NCBI GenBank assembly: GCA_947371955.1 | Contig: CANBRQ010000015.1 | Coordinates: 1 to 42,688 of the forward strand | From: Paracoccaceae bacterium | Lineage (GTDB): Bacteria; Pseudomonadota; Alphaproteobacteria; Rhodobacterales; Rhodobacteraceae | Direction of reading: 5' to 3' | Length of the DNA stretch: 42,688 nucleotides | In this document: one piece after another, positions 1 through 7,967 of the stretch | How the letters are laid out: each line of letters opens with the position of its first letter | Position numbering within the stretch: position 1 is the stretch's first letter | Program-made: the position numbers and the translations under genes | Notes under the pieces: generated by a model | Database searches by the model: none | Seen by the model: the letters and a program-made list of their open reading frames with translations, nothing else | Told to the model about the DNA's origin: nothing

Positions 1-87
1 CTTCTCCGCATCAGTCCATTCCCGCCGCCGACCTTTGTCGACAACCGAGAGAACCTCAGTCTGTGATCTGAACTTAGGGTCATCCAT
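1..87 (-). CDS. Transposase accessory protein OrfA, IS66 type, N-terminal fragment
   Basis: Only the first 29 codons are present; the rest lies beyond the left edge. The start is ATG at 87. The peptide begins MDDPKFRSQTEVL and continues with a GRRREWTDAEK segment. A short hydrophilic leader, a TEVL-like stretch, a run of arginines and W-[ST]-x-[DE]-x-K is the normal opening of IS66 OrfA proteins, which precede the HTH that binds the IS ends. An IS3-type OrfA is the main alternative, since both families start with an Arg-rich segment before the HTH. The gene lies inside the element that interrupts the neighbouring oxidase. Confidence 0.6.
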   Translation of the reverse strand, partial: MDDPKFRSQTEVLSVVDKGRRREWTDAEK

Positions 88-150
88 AAGTTCAGCGTCT
101 TAGCCGAAATCGCCCTAAGTCGTCAGACGGCCCTCGCCGTAGGAATACCA
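1..150 (-). mobile_element. End of an IS66-type insertion sequence, running off the left edge
   Basis: The first 87 bases read on the minus strand as the start of an IS66-type OrfA. About 60 bases lie between its ATG and the last codons of the multicopper oxidase that look native, a usual leader length for this IS family. The exact IS end cannot be fixed: no target duplication is visible and the other end is outside the window. The right boundary (about 150) is an estimate from where oxidase-like reading becomes implausible. Confidence 0.6.
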
Positions 151-1288
151 TGGCACCAGCCAGCATCAGCATTTCAGAGCGGGCGTTGTTGACGACGGTC
201 AATGGATGGGCCGCCCGCAACGCGCTTTCCTGTGAAAGATCGGGATCAAAGGCTGGCGCCGCTTCGTCACTGACAGAGGCAAGCTTGGGCACCGCGGCCC
301 CCGGCGTAGCAAGGATCAGCCCGGTACGCTCCTTCGCGCCCTCGCGCAGGGCCAGGATCGGGAACATCCCAGAGCCCGGCAGATCAAGTTCGATGTCCAG
401 CCGCTGCCCCATCGCCAGACCGAAGCGGCGGCCCTTCAACGCTGCTATGTTATGGCCATCCACGGCGATCAGGCGGGCATCCTCGACGCCGATGTCAATC
501 CAGAACACAGTGGCAGCCGCGCCATTGATGATGCGCAGGTGGATGTGCCCGCCTGCCTCAACCCGCACCACTTCTGGGTCGGACAGGGTGCGGTCGTTGG
601 TCAGATAGGCGTCAAAATTGTAGTCGTTCAGGTCCATGCCGGGCATCTTCATGCCAGACATGTCCATACTCTTCATATCGCCCATCTTCGAGGCGTCTGC
701 CCCTGACATGTCCATGCCAGTCATGCCGCCCATAGCCGCGCCGCCCGTAATCTCTGCCATCACCTCCGCCGGCGATTTGAACGAGAAGTCGTGCAAAAGC
801 ATCACCACCTCTTGCCGGTCCGCCTTCAGATCGGCATCCGTCCGCACGATCAGCGGTGCGGCGAGCAGGTTCAGTTCCTGCAAGGGCACATGGGCATGCA
901 TCCAGTGGGTGCCGGGCTTAGCGGCAAAGTCATAGGAGCGGGACTCGCCGGGCTTCATCAGCGGCGCGGGCATCCCCGGCACGCCATCCTGCGCGTTGGG
1001 CGGTATCTGGCCGTGCCAGTGGATCAGGCTCTCCTCATCCAGCGCGTTGGTCAGGTTCACGGAAAAGCGTTGGCCCGGGTCAAGGATCAGGCCATTGCCG
1101 CCACTGCCGTTCACCAGCCCGTAAACGCTGGCCGCCTTGCCGTCGATCTCTAAACTGCGCCGGGTGGCCGTCAAGGCCAAGGGCGCGGTCTGTGCGAAAG
1201 CGAGGCGCGGAAGCGCCACAACGGCAGCGCTGGCCGCAAGGAAGTGGCGGCGCGACAAGGGGCGGGGGGTGTTGGGGGCGCTGATCAT
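92..1288 (-). pseudogene. Multicopper oxidase (CueO/PcoA-like), 3' end lost to an insertion sequence
   Basis: Periplasmic laccase-type oxidase, a family often used for Cu(I) detoxification. A Tat signal is visible (SRRHFLAAS at residues 12-20, then a hydrophobic stretch ending AFAQ). Copper ligands of the first cupredoxin domain are present: HWHG at 90-93 and H128, H131, H133. A Met-rich insert (repeated MxGM/DMSGM around residues 185-220) is typical of copper-handling members. Family proteins run to about 450-600 residues and end in an HCHxxxH cluster; this frame stops at 398 without it. The last 16 or so residues (Arg-rich, ending RFRLRR) appear to be encoded by IS sequence. The product should lack the type 1 site and part of the trinuclear site, so it is probably inactive. 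It follows the ThDP enzyme gene by 48 bases. Confidence 0.8.
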
Positions 1289-1336
1289 ACGCCAGACCTA
1301 GGCTGCTGCCCCTTGGTGTTCAAGTGTCGCGATGTC

Positions 1337-3007
1337 TCACCCTTTGGCCGCCAGCGAGGCCGCGCGCAAGGTGCTGATCCTTTGGCGTGGGGCAATGGCT
1401 TCGGCGGCAATTGCAAGGTTCAGGACGGCTCCGATGCCCGCCTCGGTAGAGGCCACGGCGCGCTGGAAAGCGGGGATGAACTCCTCGGTCGTCTCGACCC
1501 GTTCGGCATGGAAGCCATAGGCGCGGGCCACGGCGGCGAAGTCTGGGTTGACCATGGTGGTGCCGAAGACACGGGCGGGATAATGCCGTTCCTGGTGTGC
1601 GCGGATCGTGCCATAGATGCCATTGTCGAGGATCAGGATGATCGGGGCGGCCCCATGCTGCATGGCGGTAGCGAGCTCCTGACAGTTCATCTGAAAATCC
1701 CCATCCCCGGCAAAGCACAAGGCCATCCGGTCGGGGGCTGCAATCTTGGCGGCAATCGCTGCAGGCACGCCATAGCCCATGGCGCCGGATTGCGGCGCCA
1801 GAAGCCGCATCTTGGGGCCATAGTGCAGGTGGCGGCTGGGCCAAGCGGCGAAGTTTCCAGCGCCATTGGTCAGGATCACATCCTCGGGCAGGTTCTGGTC
1901 GAGCCAGGCCATGACTGCGGCCATATCGACCGGAGAGGGCTGTGCAGGGGCAACGAAAGCTTTTTCATACCCCGCCCGGGCCTTTGCGCGCCACTCGGCC
2001 CATGGACCCGAAATAGGCTCCAAACATGCGGAAAACGCATTCGGGCCAGCCTGTATTGGCAAGGCGGCAATATAGATCTTGCCGAGTTCATCGGTAGAGG
2101 GATGCACGTGGATCAGCGTCTGCGCGGGCAGCGGGACGGACAGCAGGGTATAGGCCCCTGTCGTCATCTCATCCATCCGCAGGTTGACGGCGAGGATCAC
2201 ATCGGCAGCCTTGATCAGGTCTGCTACATGCGGCCACATGCCAACGCCTGCCTCGCCCGCAAAGACGGGGGAGTGGTTGTCGATGGCATCCTGACAGCGA
2301 AAGGCGGTGACGACCGGAATGTCGGAGCCTTCAGCGAAGGACTGCACCGCGGCTTTGCCTTCACTGGTCCAGCCGGTGCCACCGGTCAGGATCAGGGGGC
2401 GCTGGGCGTTGCAGAGCAGCATCAGCGCCTCGGCCAAGGCTTCAACGTCCGGTGCGGCGCCGGAGATGGCGCGCAGAGGGGCCATCAAGGACGCGGCATC
2501 GGACAGATCAGACAACATGTCTTCCGGCAGGGAAATCACCACCGGGCCCGGGCGGCCCGAGATGGCGGTTTTCCACGCGCGGGCGAGGTGTTCTGGGATG
2601 CGGGCGGTGTCGGTGATCTCGACCACGTATTTCGCGATGGACCCAAAGACGGCGCGATAGTCGACCTCCTGGAAGCTTTCGCGCTCGCGGTCGGACTTTG
2701 CGATCTGGCCGACGAACAGAAGCATCGGCGTTGAATCCTGCATCGCGGTATGCACGCCGATCATCGCGTTAGAGGCACCGGGGCCGCGTGTGACCATGCA
2801 GATGCCGGGCTCTCCGGTCAGTTTGCCGTACGCGGCGGCCATGAAGCTTGCGCCGCCTTCATTCCGGCAGAGGATGTAATCAAACTGTCCGGCGGTGTCG
2901 TGCATGGCATCCAGGACGGCGAGATAACTTTCGCCCGGCACGCCGAAGGCTTTCTTTGCCCCCAAAGCCACCAGAGATTGCACCAGAATTTGTCCGCCGT
3001 TCCGCAT
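1337..3007 (-). CDS. Thiamine diphosphate-dependent enzyme, acetolactate-synthase-like
   Basis: A 556-residue protein with the three-domain layout of the acetohydroxyacid synthase/benzoylformate decarboxylase superfamily: an N-terminal PYR domain, a central domain and a C-terminal PP domain. The catalytic glutamate is in CRNEGG (E50). The Mg-ThDP motif starts at GDGDFQMN (434-441) and ends near DNGIYGT (461-467). ATG at 3007 is preferred because GGAGG lies at 3013-3017; an in-frame TTG at 3019 overlaps that site. The gene is downstream of the sugar importer, past a strong hairpin, so it may be a low-expressed distal member of that operon. No regulatory ALS subunit is near, and the gene is not in an ilv setting, so a catabolic carboligase or decarboxylase is as likely as true acetolactate synthase. 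The substrate is not readable from sequence. Confidence 0.8.
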   Translation of the reverse strand: MRNGGQILVQSLVALGAKKAFGVPGESYLAVLDAMHDTAGQFDYILCRNEGGASFMAAAYGKLTGEPGICMVTRGPGASNAMIGVHTAMQDSTPMLLFVGQIAKSDRERESFQEVDYRAVFGSIAKYVVEITDTARIPEHLARAWKTAISGRPGPVVISLPEDMLSDLSDAASLMAPLRAISGAAPDVEALAEALMLLCNAQRPLILTGGTGWTSEGKAAVQSFAEGSDIPVVTAFRCQDAIDNHSPVFAGEAGVGMWPHVADLIKAADVILAVNLRMDEMTTGAYTLLSVPLPAQTLIHVHPSTDELGKIYIAALPIQAGPNAFSACLEPISGPWAEWRAKARAGYEKAFVAPAQPSPVDMAAVMAWLDQNLPEDVILTNGAGNFAAWPSRHLHYGPKMRLLAPQSGAMGYGVPAAIAAKIAAPDRMALCFAGDGDFQMNCQELATAMQHGAAPIILILDNGIYGTIRAHQERHYPARVFGTTMVNPDFAAVARAYGFHAERVETTEEFIPAFQRAVASTEAGIGAVLNLAIAAEAIAPRQRISTLRAASLAAKG

Positions 3008-3069
3008 AGAAACCTCCAATTTGCGGGGCGATCATGCGGCGGCGTTCTGGCGGTGTACAGGCACGAAAA

Positions 3070-3095
3070 GGCCGGGGCAATCGCTTGCCCCGGCC
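3070..3095 (-). terminator. Perfect 11-bp hairpin after the binding-protein gene
   Basis: GGCCGGGGCAA (3070-3080), loop tcgc, TTGCCCCGGCC (3085-3095). On the minus strand it is followed directly by TTTT, so it has the form of an intrinsic terminator for the importer operon. It lies between the binding-protein stop (3113) and the ThDP enzyme start (3007). It may also act as a 3' stabiliser that keeps binding-protein mRNA abundant while only some transcription continues. Confidence 0.75.
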
Positions 3096-3112
3096 AGAAT
3101 GCCGCGTGAAGC

Positions 3113-4207
3113 TTACATCTTGCCCCAGACCTTGGCATAGGCTTCGCGGTAGCCATTGCCCGGGTCGAAGGTGTTCTTGTCGCCGCCATCGAAGGCCACG
3201 TTGTCTTTGGTGACGACGTGCAGCGGAGAGGTGTAGCCCGACCATGGCGCCTTGTTCAGCGCGCGGTTCAGCTCGTCCACCAGCTGCCAGCCTTGCAGGT
3301 TCAAGGGTTCCGCCACCGTTACAGCCTGATACTGGCCGGAACGGATGCGCTGGTAAGCGGATTCCGAACCGTCGCCAGCGGCAACCGCCTTCGGAGCGCC
3401 GTCGCCAGCGATTCCGGCAGCGGCAAGGGCAGGGCCCATGAAGTCAAAGTAGATGTCGTTGATGGCCAGAGCATGGGTCCACTTGGCGCCATACTTCTGC
3501 AGCAGCGAGGTCGTCAGCGGACCCATCCGGTTCGAGGTGTCGGCGATCGGCGTGTCGACATATTCCAGAACGGTGCCGCCCAGTTCTTCGATCGTTGCCT
3601 TGATCTTGTCGGCCTTGGCGATGGCGATGGCATAGGTCGAGTCGGTGAAGATCACCACGCCCGGCGCGCCGTTGGCGTCAACAAACGCCCACTTGGCAGC
3701 AGCGGCGGACACTTCCATCGGGTCGGTCGAGACGTTGGCGAAAACGCCGCTCTTGTCATCCGGGCCGATGACCGGGCCAGCGTGCCACGAGACCATGGGA
3801 ATACCAGCGGCCTTGGCTTGATCCAGCGACGCCTGCTGTTCGACAGCGTCAAATCCGGTGATGACAATTCCATCGGGCTTCAGCGCCAGCGCCTGACCGA
3901 AGATGGCGGCGCGGTTCTGCACCGAGCCCGCGCCATCCAGCGCCGTCACGGTCCAACCGATCTTGGCCGCAGCCTCGGTGATACCGTTCACGACGCCAAG
4001 GATGCCGCCGTTCTTCATGTCAGCCGCCAGAACGACGACCTTTTTGCCTTCGGCGGCTTTCGGGCCATCCGTCGGGCCGTCCCAGGTAGTGACTTTGGTG
4101 CCGTATTTCTCGACATAGGCCTTGGCGTCGCTGATGGCGTCGGCAAATGCCGGAACCGCTGCGACAAGGGCCAGAAGCGAGACGGTAAAGGTTCTTCTGT
4201 TCAGCAT
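3113..4207 (-). CDS. Sugar ABC importer, periplasmic substrate-binding protein
   Basis: A 364-residue periplasmic protein of the ribose/galactose-type binding family (Peripla_BP_4). A Sec signal is visible (MLNRRTFTVSLLALVAAVPAFA, cleavage after AFA). The mature part has the two-lobed pattern of the family: GGILGVVNGITEAAAKIGW, then DGIVITGFDAVEQQASLDQAKAAGIP, with a second lobe from about residue 150. The start ATG has an excellent GGAGG five bases upstream. It is the third gene of the importer operon, 24 bases after the permease. The ligand cannot be read from sequence. The shared operator with the idonate/gluconate genes suggests a hexose, a sugar alcohol or a sugar acid that feeds that route. 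Confidence 0.9.
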   Translation of the reverse strand: MLNRRTFTVSLLALVAAVPAFADAISDAKAYVEKYGTKVTTWDGPTDGPKAAEGKKVVVLAADMKNGGILGVVNGITEAAAKIGWTVTALDGAGSVQNRAAIFGQALALKPDGIVITGFDAVEQQASLDQAKAAGIPMVSWHAGPVIGPDDKSGVFANVSTDPMEVSAAAAKWAFVDANGAPGVVIFTDSTYAIAIAKADKIKATIEELGGTVLEYVDTPIADTSNRMGPLTTSLLQKYGAKWTHALAINDIYFDFMGPALAAAGIAGDGAPKAVAAGDGSESAYQRIRSGQYQAVTVAEPLNLQGWQLVDELNRALNKAPWSGYTSPLHVVTKDNVAFDGGDKNTFDPGNGYREAYAKVWGKM

Positions 4208-4231
4208 GGTGTCCTCCCGTGGATTGCTGAG

Positions 4232-5254
4232 TTATTTAGACTTCGCGCCTTTCTTGCGTTGCGCGTAGCCGGCGATGCCGATGGCGATCAGCAATGTTGA
4301 GCCGTTGAACATAGGCTCGACCCAGAAGCTGCCACCGAATTGTTGAATGCCTGAGATGCCGATGGCGAGGATCATCACGCCAACGATGGTGCCCCAGACG
4401 TTGACCCGTCCGGGTTTGATGGTGGTGGAGCCGAGGAAGGCGCCGACGAGGGCGGGCAGCAGGAACTCAAGGCCCACCGAGGCTTGGCCGATGCGCAGCT
4501 TGGAGGCCAGCAGGACCCCGGCGAGTGCCGTCATGGTGCCTGATGTCACGAACGCACCGATGACGAATTTGCGCGTCGGGATGCCATTGAGTTCAGCGGC
4601 CCGCTGATTTGCCCCGATGGCGTAAAGGTAGCGGCCAATCGGCGTGTATTCCAGGATGATCCACAGCGCGAAGGTGATGACCACGACATAGTAGGCCGTG
4701 ATCGGCAGGCCGAAGATGAAGGTACCCGACAGTTTGTAAAACCCGTCCGGCAGTTGGCCGACCATCTGTCGCCCGCCCGTATGCCACAGGGCCAAAGCGT
4801 ACAGGATTGTCCCGGTGCCCAAGGTGGCGATGAAACTGTCGATCCGGGCGACCTCGACCAAGATGCCATTCAGGATGCCGGTGATGACGCCCAAGGCCAG
4901 TACGATCAGCACGACGATGGGCCAAGGGATGCCGAACATCGTTTGCAGGCTGATGGCGAGGATGTGCCACAGCACGATGCCATAGCCCACCGTCAGGTCT
5001 ATCCGCCCCGCCACCATCGGCACCATCGCGGCCAAGGACAAGAGTGCGATGATCGCCTTGTCCGACAGGATCGCCCGCAGGTTCAGCAGGGTCGGGAAAG
5101 TGTCGGGCAAGAGCAGCGAGAACAGGATCAGCAGGAAGAACATCAGGATGACCAACCCATAGGTCGGCGCCAGCCGGATGATCTTTGCACCGGACGAAAG
5201 GCCCTTCAACTCGTCCTTGGTGGGCTCTACGGCGTGGGATTCTATTCCGGGCAT
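4232..5254 (-). CDS. Sugar ABC importer, RbsC-type permease
   Basis: A 340-residue inner-membrane permease of the BPD_transp_2 family (RbsC/XylH), with 8-10 predicted membrane helices. The family signature appears as GTGTILYALALWHTGG, RYLYAIGANQRAAELNGI and FLLPALVGAFLGSTT. ATG at 5254 is preferred because TGAGGT precedes it by about five bases; a GTG at 5275 would overlap the ATPase stop region and has no clear ribosome site. It forms the channel for the neighbouring binding protein and ATPase. The C-terminus is basic (RKKGAKSK), as is usual for the cytoplasmic end. Confidence 0.9.
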   Translation of the reverse strand: MPGIESHAVEPTKDELKGLSSGAKIIRLAPTYGLVILMFFLLILFSLLLPDTFPTLLNLRAILSDKAIIALLSLAAMVPMVAGRIDLTVGYGIVLWHILAISLQTMFGIPWPIVVLIVLALGVITGILNGILVEVARIDSFIATLGTGTILYALALWHTGGRQMVGQLPDGFYKLSGTFIFGLPITAYYVVVITFALWIILEYTPIGRYLYAIGANQRAAELNGIPTRKFVIGAFVTSGTMTALAGVLLASKLRIGQASVGLEFLLPALVGAFLGSTTIKPGRVNVWGTIVGVMILAIGISGIQQFGGSFWVEPMFNGSTLLIAIGIAGYAQRKKGAKSK

Positions 5255-5261
5255 GGCGACC

Positions 5262-6755
5262 TCAGGCTGCTTCACCGGCCGAAGCGGCCTGGATCAGGGA
5301 TTCGGTGGACAGTTCAACGCCGGTCAGCTCCGCCACGGGAAGCCCGCGTGAAAAGACGATGGCGCGGTGACAGATGGCGGCGATTTCCTCGAAGTCGGTT
5401 GATACGACAAGGACGCCCATGCCAGAGGCGAGGGCCTGGTAAAGCAGGTGGTAGATCTCGGCTTTGGCACCCACATCGACCCCGGCTGTCGGGTCTTCAG
5501 TGATCAGCAGGCGACGGCCTGTATCCAGCCAGCGGCCCACAACGACCTTTTGCTGATTGCCGCCCGAAAGCGCCTCAATCGTCACGGTGGGGTCATTGGG
5601 CGATAGGCCGACACGCTTGCCGATGGCATGGGCCATCTGGTCCTCGCGCCGCGGGCCAAGGAACGAGAGCAGCTTGCGACCGGCAGCCGAGGGGTTGATG
5701 AAGGCGTTCTCTCGGATCGTCAGACCTGGGGCGACGCTCTCGCCCACGCGGTCTTTGGCCACCAACCCGATGCCAGACCGCATGGCGGATTGTGCGTTCG
5801 TCAAGTCGGGTGCTTTGCCGTCGAGCGCCACCGTTCCGGCATGGGGGATGACGCCGAACAGCGCTCGACCGATATCCTCATGCCCAGCTCCGCGCAGTCC
5901 CGCGAGGCCGAGAAGTTCGCCGCGCTTGATGTCGAAGCTGACCGGGCCGACATGCGGCGTCGCCAGACCCTCGACCCGAAGAATGGCCGGGCCCTCCTGA
6001 ACGAAGGGCCGGTTGATCTCGCGTGCCTTGCGACCAACGATGAGCGAAACAAGCTCCTCGGGTGTCGTATGTTCGATCGGACGCATACCTACCATCTGCC
6101 CATCGCGCAGGACGGCCACCCGGTCAGCGATGCGGAAGATTTCATCCAGACGGTGCGAGACATAGATCATCCCCACCCCTTGCGTTTTCAGCGGTCGCAG
6201 AGCCGAAAACAGCCGCTCGACTTCATCGGCGGGAAGGCTGGCAGTGGGTTCGTCCAGCACCAGATAGTCACATTGGGCGGCCAAGGCGCGGGCGATGGCG
6301 ACGAGGGATTTCTGCGTGCGCGACAGACTTTGGACGCGGGCAGTGGCGGGGAAATCTGCCTCGACCAATTTCAGGGCGCGGTCCGCCATGGCCTCGGTCG
6401 CGGGCCAGTCGATGCGGCGGCCCTTCTTGGCGTAGCCGAGGGAGAGGGCGATGTTCTCGGCCACCGACATCCACTCGATCAGGCCAAGGTCCTGGTGGAT
6501 GAAGGCGACCTTTTGCCCACCCGAGCGACCGGCTTCATGGGCATAGGGTACACCGTCGATGAAGACCCCGCCCTGATCCGGCCGGTGAATGCCGCCGAGC
6601 ACTTTGATGAGGGTGGATTTTCCGGCACCATTCTCGCCCAGTAGGGCCACGATCTCGCCGCGCGCAACCTTCAACGAGACGCCTTTCAGCGCATGCGTGC
6701 CGCCGAAGCTTTTCACCACGCGGTTGAAGAACAGGCCGTCGGCGGACGGTTGCAT
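5262..6755 (-). CDS. Sugar ABC importer, RbsA/MglA-type double ATPase
   Basis: A 497-residue fused double nucleotide-binding protein. The first half has Walker A GENGAGKST (40-48), signature LSRTQKSLVAIARAL and Walker B YLVLDEPTASLP. The second half has the usual degenerate P-loop (GLAGLRGAGHEDIGRALFG), signature LSGGNQQKVVVGRWL and Walker B LLITEDPTAGVDVG. Such asymmetry is normal for monosaccharide importers. The start is ATG at 6755 with GGAGGAG upstream; an in-frame TTG just before it is less likely. It is the first gene of the importer operon, and two operator-like palindromes lie upstream, between it and the divergent LacI-type gene. Confidence 0.92.
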   Translation of the reverse strand: MQPSADGLFFNRVVKSFGGTHALKGVSLKVARGEIVALLGENGAGKSTLIKVLGGIHRPDQGGVFIDGVPYAHEAGRSGGQKVAFIHQDLGLIEWMSVAENIALSLGYAKKGRRIDWPATEAMADRALKLVEADFPATARVQSLSRTQKSLVAIARALAAQCDYLVLDEPTASLPADEVERLFSALRPLKTQGVGMIYVSHRLDEIFRIADRVAVLRDGQMVGMRPIEHTTPEELVSLIVGRKAREINRPFVQEGPAILRVEGLATPHVGPVSFDIKRGELLGLAGLRGAGHEDIGRALFGVIPHAGTVALDGKAPDLTNAQSAMRSGIGLVAKDRVGESVAPGLTIRENAFINPSAAGRKLLSFLGPRREDQMAHAIGKRVGLSPNDPTVTIEALSGGNQQKVVVGRWLDTGRRLLITEDPTAGVDVGAKAEIYHLLYQALASGMGVLVVSTDFEEIAAICHRAIVFSRGLPVAELTGVELSTESLIQAASAGEAA

Positions 6756-6803
6756 CAAAGGTCTCCTCCCCAGGAAACGATTTCCGGCTGCTTCTAAGGC
6801 AGT

Positions 6804-6813
6804 TTACCGGTAA
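6804..6813. promoter_or_regulatory. Palindrome TTACCGGTAA, probable LacI-family operator
   Basis: A perfect 10-bp palindrome with the central CG typical of LacI/GntR-type operators, about 50 bases upstream of the importer ATG and 46 bases from the second palindrome (6859-6870). It resembles that site (TTATCGATAA) with two central substitutions. Its place, roughly 30-40 bases downstream of a perfect TTGACA on the minus strand, would let a bound repressor block transcript start or elongation. Confidence 0.55.
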
Positions 6814-6843
6814 CGTAGCCAAGGTGGCTCCGAACAGACCGGG

Positions 6844-6870
6844 TTGTCAAGTGAAATAGTTATCGATAAC
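6844..6870. promoter_or_regulatory. Divergent promoter core with operator GTTATCGATAAC (6859-6870)
   Basis: The 12-bp perfect palindrome GTTATCGATAAC recurs identically at 9971-9982. On the plus strand TTGTCA (6844-6849) and TAACAA, 17 bases later, form a plausible promoter for the LacI gene with the operator in the spacer. On the minus strand the overlapping TTGACA (6850-6845) can serve as the -35 of the importer operon, though no good -10 is visible. The pattern fits simple repression of both directions and autoregulation. Confidence 0.7.
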
Positions 6871-6891
6871 AATTCGGTCGAAGAGGGTGGG

Positions 6892-7899
6892 ATGGAACGC
6901 AAGGGCAAGGCCAATCTGGAGGACATCGCCAAGGTCACAGGCGTGTCGAAGATGACCGTCAGCCGCGTGCTGCGCGGTGGACAGGGCTTTTCCGATGAGA
7001 CTCGCGACAGGGTGATCGCGGCGGCGGACCGGATGGGATATGTGCCCAACCGGCTGGCAGCGGCGTTCAACTCGGTTCAGGCGAGCACTTTGGTGGGGAT
7101 CTGCGTGCCCCGCTTGACCTCGGGTCTGTTTGGCCATGTGCTGGATGGGGTGGACCGGGCGCTGACGCGGTTGGGCTATCAGGTGATGATCGGCTGCAAC
7201 AACCACCAACCACTGGAGGAAGAGGCATGGTTGCGGCAGGTGGTGTCATGGCGACCCGCCGGGGTGATCCTGTCGGGGCGCAGTCATACGCCGGGGGCCG
7301 TGGAACTGTTGCACAATGCTGGGATGCCGGTGGTGGAAATCTGGGACCTCACGACCAGTCCGATCGACATGTCTGTCGGCTTTTCGCACTACGACTGCGG
7401 TGTGGAGGTTGGTCAGTTTCTGGTGCGAAAGGGCCGTCGCAGAGCCGGTTACGTGGGTGCTTCATCGCGCGCGGACGTGATGGGGCAGGCGCGGATGGAG
7501 GGATTCTCGGCGGCTTTGGTTTTGGCGGGGTATCCTTTGGTGGACAGGGAAGTGCTGCTGGACAGTCCGGGGTTCTATGCGGGCTATTACGGGCTGGAGA
7601 CGTTGCTGGCCCGCCGCCCAGACTTGGATGTTGTCTATTTCCACAATGACGAAATGGCGATTGGCGGATTGGCCTATTGCCAGCAACGCGGCATCCGGGT
7701 GCCGGAGGATTTGGGGATTGTCGGCTGGGGCGGGATGGAGGCGGCCTCGGTCCTGCCGCGCCGGTTAACGACGACGGTGGTGCCAACCACGCTGATCGGC
7801 AAGCAGGCGGCGGAGGCCTTGGTTGCCCGGCTGAAGGGCGAGCCGGTGCAGGATGTGACAGTCATTGCCACCCGGTTGGTGCCCGGCGAGACGGGATAG
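6892..7899 (+). CDS. LacI-family transcriptional repressor, GntR/IdnR-like (1)
   Basis: A 335-residue cytoplasmic repressor. The N-terminal HTH reads LEDIAKVTGVSKMTVSRVLRG, followed by the hinge helix (NRLAAAFNS) and a periplasmic-binding-protein-like effector domain. The segment VVEIWDLTTSPIDMSVGFS matches the family branch that includes gluconate and idonate regulators. ATG at 6892 is chosen because MERKGKANLEDI is the normal short leader and GAGGG precedes it; the longer frame from 6844 would translate through the operator. It probably represses the importer, itself and the idonate/gluconate genes through the shared palindrome, with release by a sugar acid or a related metabolite. It is a distant paralog of the regulator at 11259. 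Confidence 0.9.
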   Translation: MERKGKANLEDIAKVTGVSKMTVSRVLRGGQGFSDETRDRVIAAADRMGYVPNRLAAAFNSVQASTLVGICVPRLTSGLFGHVLDGVDRALTRLGYQVMIGCNNHQPLEEEAWLRQVVSWRPAGVILSGRSHTPGAVELLHNAGMPVVEIWDLTTSPIDMSVGFSHYDCGVEVGQFLVRKGRRRAGYVGASSRADVMGQARMEGFSAALVLAGYPLVDREVLLDSPGFYAGYYGLETLLARRPDLDVVYFHNDEMAIGGLAYCQQRGIRVPEDLGIVGWGGMEAASVLPRRLTTTVVPTTLIGKQAAEALVARLKGEPVQDVTVIATRLVPGETG

Positions 7900-7900
7900 A

Positions 7901-7926
7901 CCCCGGCCCAAGCCGCCGGGGGTTTT
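7901..7926 (+). terminator. Intrinsic terminator after the first LacI gene
   Basis: CCCCGGC (7901-7907), a 7-base loop and GCCGGGG (7915-7921), followed by GTTTT. It starts one base after the regulator's stop codon and insulates it from the convergent idonate dehydrogenase gene. Confidence 0.8.
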
Positions 7927-7966
7927 GCACCCCCGGACCCCCGCAGGATATTTGAGCCAATATGAA
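7927..7966. repeat. Short intergenic element of a kind recurrent in Rhodobacteraceae
   Basis: A C-rich tract with two C5 runs, then GGATATTTG, then an AATATGAA-like tail, lying between two convergent genes. I recognise from memory that similar stretches (GC-rich arm, CCCCCGGACCCCC, then GGATATTTG) sit after many genes in this family. There is only one copy in this window, so its repeat nature is not shown here. It may be a remnant terminator or an insertion-type repeat. Confidence 0.45.
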
Positions 7967-7967
7967 A

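Noticed and set aside
1244-2734. A 496-codon open frame on the plus strand
   Set aside because: It lies antisense to the ThDP enzyme and the oxidase, is Gly/His/Arg-rich without any family motif, and reflects GC-rich codon bias.
3218-4300. A 360-codon open frame on the plus strand
   Set aside because: Antisense to the binding-protein gene, which has a signal peptide, a strong ribosome site and clear family motifs.
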